Origin: JANMJD01 sp963828405
Lineage (GTDB): Bacteria > Actinomycetota > Acidimicrobiia > Acidimicrobiales > Ilumatobacteraceae
Reading direction: 5' to 3'
NCBI GenBank assembly: GCA_963828405.1
Contig: CAWHEG010000031.1
Location: forward strand, 2,542,001-2,606,000
Length of the DNA: 64,000 nt
The notes beneath the pieces are model-generated. The model ran no database searches, was not told where the DNA came from, and saw only the letters and a list, made by a program, of their open reading frames with translations. The position numbers and the translations under genes are program-made. Within the stretch, counting starts at the first letter, position 1. Each line of letters starts with the position of its first letter. Positions 54,639 through 62,900 of the stretch are shown in pieces.

Positions 54639-55673
54639 CTACGCGTTCACCGTCACGGGCGTGGAGACGGCCGTCGTCTCCTCACGGCGGAGCCGCTCCA
54701 TCACGTGGCGGGCCTTGACCAGGCCCGAGTCCTGCGAGACGAGCACGTCGTGCTCGCCCGCCGGGCGCCCGCGCAGACCGATCTCCTGCAGGGCGAGCGC
54801 CTGCGCGTCCTCCTGCAGGACGACGCCGAGACCGTCGCCGAGGTCGGCGGTGGCGGCCGCGTCGTCGACGGCGAAGTTGCGGCAGAAGGCGTAGAAGTAC
54901 CACGAGGTGTGGTCGTCGATCGGGGTGATGCCGTTGAGCACCTTGATCAGGCATCCCTCCTCCCGGGGCCGACCCCGCCCGGTGATCCCCGAATGCAGGA
55001 CGTGGAGGCCGGGCGCGAAGAACACCGTGCAGTGGAAGCGGTCGCACAGGTCGGTCCAGCCGGTCGTGGTCGCGTACAGCGGGGGCGGCACGACGCCGGG
55101 CATCAGCCGATCGGCGCTGACCACGTTGCCCTCGACGGTCACGGTCAGCCCGTGGTCGACGATGTAGTCGTCGCCGACGGTCGACAGGTGCAGGAACTGT
55201 TCGTGGGTGAGGTCGAGCAGGTTGTCGTGGATGAGCTCGGCGCGGCAGTCGAAGAACACCGAGTGGGTGACCGTCGCCCACGCCGGATCGTTCATCCAGT
55301 GGGTGTCGGGGATCATCGACGGGTCGGCGAGGGACGCCTCGCCGGGCCACACCCAGATCCATCCGTCTCGCTCGACCACCGGGTAGGAGCGAACCGCCAG
55401 GCGGGAGGCGATGTTCTGCTGGCCCGGCACCTTCCGACAGGTCCCATCGGCGCCGTAGGAGAAGCCGTGGTAGCCGCATTGGATGCTCCCGTCGCAGACC
55501 GTGCCGGCCGATAGGGGGAAGGCCCGGTGGGCGCAGCGATCGGCCAGTGCCACGGCCGAGCCGTCGGCGTCGCGGAACAACACGATCGGCTGCTTGCAGA
55601 CGGTTCGCCCGATCGGGGCCCGATCGACCTCGGCCGTCCACGCGGCGACGTACCAGGCGTTGAGAATGAGCAT
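54639..55673 (-). CDS. Rieske non-heme iron oxygenase (VanA-like)
   Basis: This 344-residue oxygenase component has the Rieske 2Fe-2S ligands Cys47/His49 and Cys66/His69. The mononuclear iron site is DNLLDLTHEQFLHL (His157, His162). It resembles vanillate demethylase-type oxygenases, which oxidatively demethylate or hydroxylate aromatic acids. No reductase partner is adjacent. The start at 55673 opens MLILNAWYVAAW, standard for this subfamily. It is divergent from the HisC-like gene. Confidence 0.87.
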   Translation of the reverse strand: MLILNAWYVAAWTAEVDRAPIGRTVCKQPIVLFRDADGSAVALADRCAHRAFPLSAGTVCDGSIQCGYHGFSYGADGTCRKVPGQQNIASRLAVRSYPVVERDGWIWVWPGEASLADPSMIPDTHWMNDPAWATVTHSVFFDCRAELIHDNLLDLTHEQFLHLSTVGDDYIVDHGLTVTVEGNVVSADRLMPGVVPPPLYATTTGWTDLCDRFHCTVFFAPGLHVLHSGITGRGRPREEGCLIKVLNGITPIDDHTSWYFYAFCRNFAVDDAAATADLGDGLGVVLQEDAQALALQEIGLRGRPAGEHDVLVSQDSGLVKARHVMERLRREETTAVSTPVTVNA

Positions 55674-55707
55674 GGCTGACTCGGTCCTTTCGTCGGTTCG
55701 ACGGTAC

Positions 55708-55724
55708 TGTATCCACTGCATACA
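55708..55724. promoter_or_regulatory. Inverted repeat, probable GntR operator
   Basis: TGTAT-CCACTGC-ATACA lies between the divergent oxygenase and aminotransferase starts. The same half-sites with a 9-bp spacer occur between acn and the kinase-GntR pair at 9654-9672. The match to a FadR-type dyad is inference. Confidence 0.5.
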
Positions 55725-55732
55725 CTCGCCCG

Positions 55733-56845
55733 GTGCCCACACACGATTTGCGCCGCAATCCCAACATCGACGCGCTGCCGGCGTACAACGCCGGGATGAA
55801 CATCGCCGTCGCCCGTTCGGCGACCGGGTTGTCGCACTTCGCCCGCCTGGCCAGCAACGAGAACCCGTACGGTTGTTCACCGGCGGTGCGCGCCGCGCTG
55901 GCCTCGGATGCGTTCGAGCCGTGGCGCTACAACGACCCGGCCTGTGCCGAGTTGCGCGCCCGGCTGGCCGACCATCTCGACGTCCCGGCCGAGCGGATCG
56001 TGGTCGGCAACGGCTCCGAGGAGTTGATCGCCGCGGCCACCCGCGCCTACGTCGGGCCGGGTGACGGCTTCGTCACGGTGCTGCCCAGCTTCGGGCGCCA
56101 CGAGATCGAAGCGCTCGCCGTGGGCGCCCGGTTGCTCAAGATCGAGATGACGGCCGACCTGGACTTCCCGCTCGACGCCCTGGAGCGGGCCCTCGCCGAC
56201 CAGCCGGCGGTGCTGATGCTGTCGTCACCGTGGAACCCGGTGGGCGCGGCGTTGAGCAGGGCGGGTTTGCAGCGGCTGATCGACGCCACGCGGCGCGGGA
56301 CGTTGTTCGTGCTCGACGAGGCCTACATCGAGTTCGCCGATGCCGAGTGCCCCGACGGCATCGAGATGCTGCGCTCGAGCGGCGTCGCCCACGTCGTGCT
56401 GCGCACCTTCTCCAAGGCGTACGGCCTGGCCGGGCTGCGTGTGGGGTACGGCGCCTGCTCGGATGTCGACATCGCCAGGATGCTCACGGGCGCCAAGACG
56501 CCGTTCGACGTCAACTCGGCCGCCCAGCTGGCGGCGATCGCCGCGCTCGGCGACCAGGCCTGGATGCGGGCGACGGCGGCGCTGATCGTCGCCGAGCGGC
56601 AACGGGTCGCCGACGCCATCACCGCGTTGGGCCTGCGCACCTCGGTGTCGCAGGCCAACTTCGTGTTCTTCGACTGCGGTGCCGACAGCGGGGAGTTCGC
56701 CGCGGCGTTGCTCCATCGCGGCGTGATCGTCAAGGACTGGCGCGAACCGGGCTACACCAACTTCATCCGGGCCTCGATCGGCAGTCCGGCCGACAACGAT
56801 CAACTGCTCGAGGCGGTCGCCGTCGTCGTGGGCGAGCGGGGCTGA
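55733..56845 (+). CDS. Histidinol-phosphate aminotransferase family protein
   Basis: This 370-residue class I/II PLP enzyme of the HisC type has LASNENPYG (substrate phosphate site), VGNGSEELI, the Asp in LDEAYIEF and the PLP lysine Lys228 in FSKAYGLAGLRVG. In a histidine operon it would make L-histidinol phosphate. Here it is divergent from an aromatic oxygenase and followed by a 2-hydroxyacid oxidase with a 1-bp gap, so transamination of an aromatic or other amino acid in catabolism is more likely. The start is GTG. HisC duplicates with such roles are known in actinobacteria. Confidence 0.85.
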   Translation: MPTHDLRRNPNIDALPAYNAGMNIAVARSATGLSHFARLASNENPYGCSPAVRAALASDAFEPWRYNDPACAELRARLADHLDVPAERIVVGNGSEELIAAATRAYVGPGDGFVTVLPSFGRHEIEALAVGARLLKIEMTADLDFPLDALERALADQPAVLMLSSPWNPVGAALSRAGLQRLIDATRRGTLFVLDEAYIEFADAECPDGIEMLRSSGVAHVVLRTFSKAYGLAGLRVGYGACSDVDIARMLTGAKTPFDVNSAAQLAAIAALGDQAWMRATAALIVAERQRVADAITALGLRTSVSQANFVFFDCGADSGEFAAALLHRGVIVKDWREPGYTNFIRASIGSPADNDQLLEAVAVVVGERG

Positions 56846-56846
56846 C

Positions 56847-58253
56847 GTGTCGCGCCGCACCCTCTCCGACGACGAGCTCGATGGCCTGCGCGCCCTGGTC
56901 GGTGCTTCCAACGTGCGCGTCGGCGAGGCCGTGGCGGAGCTCGACCCGGGCTGGAACCCGCACAACCTCGATGCCGGAGTCGTCGTGTCGCCCGCCTCCA
57001 CGGCCGAGGTCGCCGGGGTCGTGAAGTGGTGTGTGGGACACGGCATCGCCATCGTGCCCCAGGGCGGCCGCACCGGCCTGGTCGGTGGCGGCGAGTCGCA
57101 TTCGGGTGAGATCGTCCTGTCGCTGCTGCGCCTCAGCGGGATCGAGCCGATCACGGCCGACGACCGCGTCGCCGTCGTCGGCGCCGGATGCACCCTCGAG
57201 GCACTTCGGACCGCGGCGGCCGAGTACGGGTTGGAGCCGGGGATCGATCTGGCGGCGCGCGGCTCGGCGACGATCGGCGGGATGATCTCGACCAACGCCG
57301 GCGGGGTCATGGCCTTCCGCAACGGGGTGATGCGCCACCGGGTGTTCGGACTCGAGGGCGTGCTGCCGGACGGCTCGGTGTACTGCGACCTCACCCGTGT
57401 GGTCAAGAACTCGGCCGGGTACGACCTGAAACACCTGTTCATCGGGGGGGAAGGGACGCTCGGGGTGGTCACCCGGGCGGTGATCAAGCTCGACCCGATG
57501 CCTGCGGCGACGGCGACGGCGTTGATCGCCCTCCCATCGGTCGAGGCCGCGCTGGCGACGATCCGACGCGCCCTGTCCACCGAGTCGGGGCACCTTCGCG
57601 CCGCCGAGGCGATGTGGAGCGACTACATCAGGCTGACCGCCCGCACCCTCGGCTGGTCGGAGCCGGGCGTCGACCTCGACCAACCCGTCTTCCTGCTCCT
57701 GCTCCTCGGCGGGCCGGACGAGGACGTGCTGCACACGGCCCTCGGCAGGATCTTCGTCGACATCGCCGACGCCTATCCCGCGGTCAACGGCGTGGTCGCC
57801 GGCTCGGCCCGACAGGCCGAGGATCTGTGGAGGCTGCGCGACGACACCGAGATCGTCTACCGGCTCCACCCCGACGCCCCGTCCTACGACGTGTCGGTCC
57901 CGCAGTCCCGGATCGCCGCGTACGTCGAAACCGTCCGGACCGGCTTGGCGGCCCTCGATCCGGAGATCCGGCCCTACCTCTTCGGCCACCTCGCCGACGG
58001 CAACCTCCACATCCTGCTCAACCGGCCCGGTCCGCTCCCACCCGCTCTGGCCGCAGGCGTCGAGGCCGTGCTGTACGGCGACCTGAACACCATCGGCGGC
58101 TCGTTCTCGGCCGAGCACGGCGTCGGGTCGAAACGCATCGGCTCGATGTTCGAGACCACCGACCCAGGGAAGCTGGCGGCGATGCGGCTGCTCAAGGCCA
58201 CGCTCGACCCGGCGAATCTGATGAACCCCGGCAAGGTGCTGCCGGCGGGTTGA
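56847..58253 (+). CDS. FAD-linked oxidase (GlcD / D-2-hydroxyglutarate dehydrogenase-like)
   Basis: The 468-residue product has a PCMH-type FAD-binding domain (VPQGGRTGLVGGG, STNAGGVMAFRNGVMR, HLFIGGEGTLGVVT) and a C-terminal FAD-linked oxidase domain with the metal/active-site HLADGNLH and the late motif EHGVGSKRIG. It oxidises a D-2-hydroxy acid to a 2-keto acid. The GTG start is one base past the HisC-like stop, so both are one transcript. The 3' end overlaps the convergent hydrolase gene by about 60 bp. Confidence 0.87.
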   Translation: MSRRTLSDDELDGLRALVGASNVRVGEAVAELDPGWNPHNLDAGVVVSPASTAEVAGVVKWCVGHGIAIVPQGGRTGLVGGGESHSGEIVLSLLRLSGIEPITADDRVAVVGAGCTLEALRTAAAEYGLEPGIDLAARGSATIGGMISTNAGGVMAFRNGVMRHRVFGLEGVLPDGSVYCDLTRVVKNSAGYDLKHLFIGGEGTLGVVTRAVIKLDPMPAATATALIALPSVEAALATIRRALSTESGHLRAAEAMWSDYIRLTARTLGWSEPGVDLDQPVFLLLLLGGPDEDVLHTALGRIFVDIADAYPAVNGVVAGSARQAEDLWRLRDDTEIVYRLHPDAPSYDVSVPQSRIAAYVETVRTGLAALDPEIRPYLFGHLADGNLHILLNRPGPLPPALAAGVEAVLYGDLNTIGGSFSAEHGVGSKRIGSMFETTDPGKLAAMRLLKATLDPANLMNPGKVLPAG

Positions 58254-59040
58254 CGGCGTGAACCCGCCGAGGCCGCCGGCCCCCGGTCGCCCGGCGACGG
58301 ACGGCTCGCCGGGAGCGGGGCACCTTCCTCCGTGGGAGACCCTCGTCGAAGCCGGCGGTGATCGCCGCCACCGTCGCCGTGTACGGCACGATCGCCGTCG
58401 GTGTCGACACTCGACGCAGCTCGTCGTCACTCATGCCGATGACCTGGTTCCGCACTCCGGCCATGAACTGCGCCCGCCACCTGGTCATCGTCGAGAAGAA
58501 CTGGAGGGGGTCCATCGCCAGGATCGCGGTCCGGTTCTCCGGACGGGCGGCGGCGAGGCCGGCGAAGTGGTCGAGGGCGCACACGGCGTCCATACCACCG
58601 GCCTCGCAGGCGCGCAGGTACCTGCCGTAGTAGAAGTCGTCGAGGAAACGCGCGGCAGTCGCCCCGCCGCTGATCCCCCAGAGCAGCAGACCCCGCGCCC
58701 GGTCGGGGTGACGTAGGGCGAACCTCAGTGCCACACGCGCCCCGCGGGACAGCCCGACGAGGAACACCTCGGGGATGTCCAGGCAGTTCAGCAGTTCCCC
58801 GAGGTCATCGGCCCAGGTGTCGTCCTCCGTACCCGGGAAGTCGAACGAGAGTGACGATCGACCGCAGTTCCGTCGATCGTGAACGATGACCCGGTACCCG
58901 CGCGAGGCCAGATGCCCGGCGATGGGTTCCATGTCGGCGAGTGATCCACGGCCACTCGAGATCGCCGCGATCCACGGCCCTTCGTGCCCGAGGATCTCGT
59001 AGTGGATCATCGTCGAATCGTTCAGTCGGGCGGTCGGCAT
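58192..59040 (-). CDS. Alpha/beta hydrolase with an aberrant C-terminus
   Basis: The 282-residue product has the standard alpha/beta-hydrolase N-terminal part: VIVHDRRNCGRSS and nucleophile elbow GLSRGA (Ser98). After TPTAIVPYTATV the family resemblance ends and the sequence becomes Arg/Pro-rich. The region that should carry the catalytic His is missing, and the frame runs into the 3' end of the FAD oxidase gene. It may be a truncated or frameshifted relic. ATG at 59040 (MPTARLNDSTMIHYE) is the start preferred over the upstream ATG at 59157. Confidence 0.65.
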   Translation of the reverse strand: MPTARLNDSTMIHYEILGHEGPWIAAISSGRGSLADMEPIAGHLASRGYRVIVHDRRNCGRSSLSFDFPGTEDDTWADDLGELLNCLDIPEVFLVGLSRGARVALRFALRHPDRARGLLLWGISGGATAARFLDDFYYGRYLRACEAGGMDAVCALDHFAGLAAARPENRTAILAMDPLQFFSTMTRWRAQFMAGVRNQVIGMSDDELRRVSTPTAIVPYTATVAAITAGFDEGLPRRKVPRSRRAVRRRATGGRRPRRVHAVNPPAAPCRGSSDSPGRAWP

Positions 59041-59137
59041 CGGCGGCCCCCCGGCTCGATCTGCGAGGCCGGCAGCCTGATCGTCGGGTCTCCGGGGGAT
59101 CGGGTCGTACCGTGCACGGCCCGGCCGGCGCGGCGCT

Positions 59138-59827
59138 TCATTTCGTCGTTCTCCCATACCGGCCCACCGACGCGGCGAGGTGGGTGTGCAGCCGTTCCTT
59201 CAGTTCGCGCTGGTCCTCCCAGAAGATCGTGGGGACGTCGAGGATGTCGAACGGCAGCTCCGTTCCCCGGCGTGCCGTCAGGATCACGTCCTTCCCGAGC
59301 GCCCGCGCATAGCCCACCTCGTAGAAGACGTTCGGGCTGACCTCGCTCACGTCGGCGATGACGAACGCACTGTGGCGGATCCCGTTCTCGATGCGCGGCA
59401 GGATGCGCTCCAACGAGACGCTCTCGTCCGTGCGTTCCGCCTCGAAGTTGAACTTCTCGCAGACCTCCTTGAACGAGTCGAAGACGTCGCGCAACGCCCT
59501 GTCGAACGACATGATCGTGAACACACTCCGAGGCGTGACCAGCCGTTCGACGAGTTGGATGACGTCGCTGGCGAAGCCGTCGATGTCGTCGGACAGCGAG
59601 TTGAGCGTTTCGTAGTCCTCCGCGGTCGCCGGCGCGGCGTCCCGCAGCCTGCGCAGCTCCTGACCGTAGATCGTCTCGCCTGCACCACCGAAGCGGGGGA
59701 TCCTGTCCCCCCGATCCTGTTCGGCGCCGGGCCCCGGCGTGTCGAGGCCTCCGGCAGCTGACAGTACCGGTCGCCAGTGTGCGTCCGGCGGCGCTCGACA
59801 GCCTCCCGACGCTCGTCCATCGTGCAT
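59138..59827 (-). CDS. Nucleoside-deoxyribosyltransferase/TIR-like domain protein
   Basis: The 229-residue product has low-complexity residues 1-48. Its C-terminal domain (about 101-220) has the flavodoxin-like layout IMSFDRALRDVFDSF, AERTDESVSLERILPRIENG, FVIADVSEVSPNVFYEVGYARALGK, then VILTARRGTELPFDIL. The Asn166/Glu170 pair in NVFYEVGYA occupies the position of the catalytic Glu of nucleoside 2-deoxyribosyltransferases and NAD-cleaving TIR-like domains. Such proteins appear both in nucleotide salvage and as effectors of antiphage systems. No defence partner is visible beside it. The exact start is uncertain. Confidence 0.6.
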   Translation of the reverse strand: MHDGRASGGCRAPPDAHWRPVLSAAGGLDTPGPGAEQDRGDRIPRFGGAGETIYGQELRRLRDAAPATAEDYETLNSLSDDIDGFASDVIQLVERLVTPRSVFTIMSFDRALRDVFDSFKEVCEKFNFEAERTDESVSLERILPRIENGIRHSAFVIADVSEVSPNVFYEVGYARALGKDVILTARRGTELPFDILDVPTIFWEDQRELKERLHTHLAASVGRYGRTTK

Positions 59828-59891
59828 CTTGATCGCGAGTAGTTTCAGGCACGGCGGTCCACACGGGGCACGTCCATAGGGAGGTCTTCAC

Positions 59892-60521
59892 ATGCAACTG
59901 TTCAGCCGACGAGTCCACATGACCGGTCCACCCGCGGAGGCAATGGCCTACGCCGTGGAGATGAGGGCTCACGTCTCGGGGCTTGCGGGCCGTGAGATCT
60001 CCCTCTGGTCGGTCGGCTTCGGTGCCCCGCTGGGCACGATGATCTACTCGGCACGGGTCGAGGGTCTTGCCGACCTCCAGTCGATCACCACGCCGATCCT
60101 GGCCGATGCCGAATACCACGCCAAGCTCGCCAAGGGTGCCGCCTACGCGAGCGGCCCGGCGGAGGACAGTCTCCTGCAGCCGATCAACGGTGAGATCGGC
60201 GACCCACCGCCCGTCGGGTCGCTCGCCGTGCTCACATCGGCGGTGGTCGCCAACGGTGCGTACGAGGCGGCGATCGGCTGGGGTATCGACATGGCCGAGC
60301 ACGTCACGGCCGTCTCGGGCATGCCGACGTTGTTCCTCAGCCAGCAGTACGGGCCGTTCGGGGCGGTCGGGTGGATCGGGGTCGCGGCCGACGGCTCGGC
60401 GGTCGACGCGGCCAACGCGGCGATCAACGCCGACGCCGCCTACCTCGCCAAGCTCGGCGCCGTCGGCGACCTGTTCGTCGAGGGCTCCGGCCACCGGATG
60501 CTGGCCACCCGCGTCGCCTGA
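59892..60521 (+). CDS. Internally duplicated protein of unknown function
   Basis: In the 209-residue product, residues about 40-105 (SLWSVGFGAPLGTMIYSARV then ILADAEYHAKLAKGAAY) and about 145-205 (GPFGAVGWIGVAADG then INADAAYLAKLGAVGDLF) resemble each other in order and spacing. This suggests two copies of a ferredoxin-like alpha/beta module, as in dimeric alpha-beta-barrel (NIPSNAP/Dabb-like) proteins. No signal peptide or membrane helix is visible. I do not recognise the family. It is 131 bp upstream of the sulfide oxidoreductase gene and divergent from the NDT/TIR-like gene. Confidence 0.6.
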   Translation: MQLFSRRVHMTGPPAEAMAYAVEMRAHVSGLAGREISLWSVGFGAPLGTMIYSARVEGLADLQSITTPILADAEYHAKLAKGAAYASGPAEDSLLQPINGEIGDPPPVGSLAVLTSAVVANGAYEAAIGWGIDMAEHVTAVSGMPTLFLSQQYGPFGAVGWIGVAADGSAVDAANAAINADAAYLAKLGAVGDLFVEGSGHRMLATRVA

Positions 60522-60652
60522 GGACGGGTCGCGTCGCTCGGGCGGATGCCCGCCCGAGCGACGTCGACGTCATGCCCTTCCTGTAGGGGCTTACGGCCCT
60601 GGCGATCAGTGCCGTCCGGGCGCACCCTGAGCGTTGGCACCGGGAGGTCGGG

Positions 60653-61951
60653 TTGGCACAGCAGAGGATCGTCATTCTGGGGGGCGGAACAGGTGGCACA
60701 CTGACGGCGAACCGCCTGCGGCGCCGCTTCGGCGTCGATGAGGCGAGCATCACCGTCGTCGACCAGGACGACACCCACGTCTACCAGCCGGGCCTGCTGT
60801 TCGTGCCGTTCGGGCTGGCTCGTCCGGACGAGCTGATCCGCCCTCGGGCGCACCAGCTCCACCGCCACATCGACTTCATCGAGCAGCCGGTCGACCGGGT
60901 CGACCTCGACGCCGACACCGTCGCCCTGGCCGACGGCGGTCGCCTGCCGTACGACGTGCTGATCATCGCCTCGGGCGCCAGGCTGGCCCTGTCGGAGACC
61001 GAGGGGCTCGACGGCGACGGCTGGGGACGCAACGTCTTCACCTTCTACGACCTCGCCGGTGCCACGGCCCTCCATGACGCGCTCGAGGCCTTCGACGGCG
61101 GTCACCTCGTCGTCAACGTCGTCGACATGCCGATCAAGTGCCCCGTCGCCCCACTCGAGTTCTGCTTCCTCGCCGACTGGTACTTCACCGAGCGGGGCAT
61201 CCGCGACCGCGTCCGGCTCACCTACGTCACGCCCCTCGACGCGGCGTTCACCAAGCCGATCGCCGCGGCGGCCCTCGGCGACCTGTTGACCCGCAAGGGT
61301 GTCGAGCTGGTCACGGAGTTCAACACCGGCTCGGTCGAGAGTTCGACCGAGGGGGCGGGGCGGCTCGTCGGCTACGACGGGCGTGAGGTCGAGTTCGATC
61401 TCGCCGTCGTCGTGCCGCTGCACAACGGAGCGGCCTACGTCGGGCGCTCGCCCGGTCTCGGCGACGAGCTCGACTTCGTGCCGACCGACCCGGCGACGTT
61501 GCAGACCAAGGCCCGCCCGAATGTTTTCGCCATCGGCGACGCGACCAATGTTCCGGCGTCGAAGGCCGGCTCGGTCACCCACTTCGAGGGTGACGTGCTC
61601 GTCGAGAACGTCGTGCGCTTCATCCGAGACGAGGACCTCGACGCCAGCTACGACGGGCATGCCAACTGCTTCATCGAGACCGGCTTCGGCAAGGCCCTGC
61701 TGATCGACTTCAACTACGACCAGGAGCCGACGACCGGCCACTTCCCGGCGTCGGTCGGCCTGCCGCTGCTGAAGGAGAGCCGGATCAACCACCTCGGCAA
61801 GCTGATGTTCCAACCCTTCTACTGGCATGCCCTGCTGCCCGGCCGGGACGTCCCCGGCATCGGCCACGACATGCCCAAACGCGGCAAGCACCTCGCCGCC
61901 GCGTCGTCTCCCGGCCACGAGCCGTCAACGTCCGAAGGAGGACAACGATGA
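60653..61951 (+). CDS. sqr: Sulfide:quinone oxidoreductase-like flavoprotein
   Basis: The 432-residue product has an N-terminal FAD site IVILGGGTGGTLTAN, then QPGLLFVPFG and the second dinucleotide motif around NVFAIGDATN. Cys163 (DMPIKCPVAP) and Cys339 (GHANCFIE) sit where two redox cysteines of SQR do, with Cys171 nearby. The membrane-contact C-terminal end is typical of the family. It oxidises sulfide and passes electrons to quinone. The start is TTG at 60653 with GGGAGG ahead. The stop overlaps the tusE start (ATGA), and the next genes are sulfur carriers, which supports the assignment. Confidence 0.85.
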   Translation: MAQQRIVILGGGTGGTLTANRLRRRFGVDEASITVVDQDDTHVYQPGLLFVPFGLARPDELIRPRAHQLHRHIDFIEQPVDRVDLDADTVALADGGRLPYDVLIIASGARLALSETEGLDGDGWGRNVFTFYDLAGATALHDALEAFDGGHLVVNVVDMPIKCPVAPLEFCFLADWYFTERGIRDRVRLTYVTPLDAAFTKPIAAAALGDLLTRKGVELVTEFNTGSVESSTEGAGRLVGYDGREVEFDLAVVVPLHNGAAYVGRSPGLGDELDFVPTDPATLQTKARPNVFAIGDATNVPASKAGSVTHFEGDVLVENVVRFIRDEDLDASYDGHANCFIETGFGKALLIDFNYDQEPTTGHFPASVGLPLLKESRINHLGKLMFQPFYWHALLPGRDVPGIGHDMPKRGKHLAAASSPGHEPSTSEGGQR

Positions 61952-62266
61952 CCACTGCCACCTATGCCGGCGTTCCGGTCGAGGTCAACGAGGAGGGGTT
62001 CTTCCTCCACCCCGACCAGTGGACCCGCGAGATCGCCGTCGAACTCGCCAAGGCCGACGGCATCGAGACCCTCGGGCCGACAGCACTGGCAGGTGATCGA
62101 CTTCATGCGCGCCGAGTACTTCGCCAAGGGCACCGGCCCGACCGTGCGGATCCTCGGCAAGACCTCGGGCGTGTCGGTCAAGGAGCTCTACCAGCTGTTC
62201 CCGAAGGGCCCGGCCAAGATGGCCGCCCGCATCGCCGGGATCCCCAAGCCGAAAGGATGCATCTGA
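61948..62266 (+). pseudogene. tusE: TusE/DsrC-family sulfur carrier, one single-base frameshift
   Basis: The N-terminal half (VPVEVNEEGFFLHPDQW) and the second half (HWQVIDFMRAEYFAKGTGP through KGPAKMAARIAGIPKPKGCI) match DsrC/TusE but lie in different frames. One G too many in the GGG at about 62074-62076 separates them. Without it the protein is 105 residues, the normal length. The penultimate Cys that carries persulfide is present. The second Cys of true DsrC, ten residues earlier, is Ala, so it is a TusE-type carrier. ATG overlaps the sqr stop and GAAGGAGG lies ahead. Confidence 0.83.
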
Positions 62267-62268
62267 TC

Positions 62269-62778
62269 ATGAGCGACCTCATCACTCGCCCCGATCCCGA
62301 GGTGGCCAAGTCGCCGGAGAAGATCACCAAGGTGTCGATCGTCATCTCGAAGGGCTCACTCGAAGGGATCTACCCCGGGCTGATCATGGCCAACGGCGCT
62401 CGCGCCGAGGGGATGGAGGCGAACCTGTTCTTCACGTTCTTCGGCCTCGACGCCGTCCACCGCAAGCGGATCGAGCACATCAAGGTGGCCACCGTCGGCA
62501 ACCCGGCGATGCACATCCCGACGTTGCTCGGCGGGCTCCCGGGGATGTCCGCCCTGGCCACGCACATGATGTCGAAGAAGATGGAGGAGCTGGACATTCC
62601 CCCGATCAGCGAGTTCATCGAGATGATCGGCGACACCGGTGCCGGGCTGTACGCCTGCAAGGCGTCGGTCGACATGTTCGGCCTGACCAAGGACGACTTC
62701 GTCCCGCAGATCGCCGACATCATCACCGTCGGCGAGTTCTACGACCTCGCCGCGGGTGGGCAGATCATCTTCACCTGA
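62269..62778 (+). CDS. DsrE/DsrF-like (DsrE2-type) sulfur-transfer protein
   Basis: The 169-residue product opens with a strand KVSIVISKGSLEGIYPGLIMA typical of the DsrE fold. It has MANGARAEGMEANLFFTFFG, then Cys130 in GLYACKASVDMFG at the position of the persulfide-carrying Cys of DsrE2 proteins. Hydrophobic stretches near GLPGMSALATHMMSKK may associate with the membrane. It most likely accepts sulfane sulfur from the SQR reaction or hands it to TusE. It follows the tusE stop by 2 bp in the same operon. Confidence 0.85.
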   Translation: MSDLITRPDPEVAKSPEKITKVSIVISKGSLEGIYPGLIMANGARAEGMEANLFFTFFGLDAVHRKRIEHIKVATVGNPAMHIPTLLGGLPGMSALATHMMSKKMEELDIPPISEFIEMIGDTGAGLYACKASVDMFGLTKDDFVPQIADIITVGEFYDLAAGGQIIFT

Positions 62779-62845
62779 TCGTCGCCGGCTGATCACCGCC
62801 GGATCGCTCCCGCGCAGCGACCCGGTTGGCCACCGGCGCCGCCCC

Positions 62846-62900
62846 TACCGACCGCCGCCTGTACCGACCGCCTCGCCTACCGACCGCCTCGCCTACCGAC
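62846..62900. repeat. 16-bp tandem repeat at the 3' end of the FAD oxidoreductase gene
   Basis: TACCGACCGCCTCGCC occurs at 62862-62877 and 62878-62893, with a diverged copy before (62846-62861) and a partial copy after. The stop codon of the minus-strand oxidoreductase lies at the last boundary. Confidence 0.75.

Noticed and set aside
55733..58253. Start of a histidine biosynthesis operon
   Set aside because: The HisC-like gene has no other his gene beside it; its neighbours are an FAD 2-hydroxyacid oxidase and an aromatic-type oxygenase.
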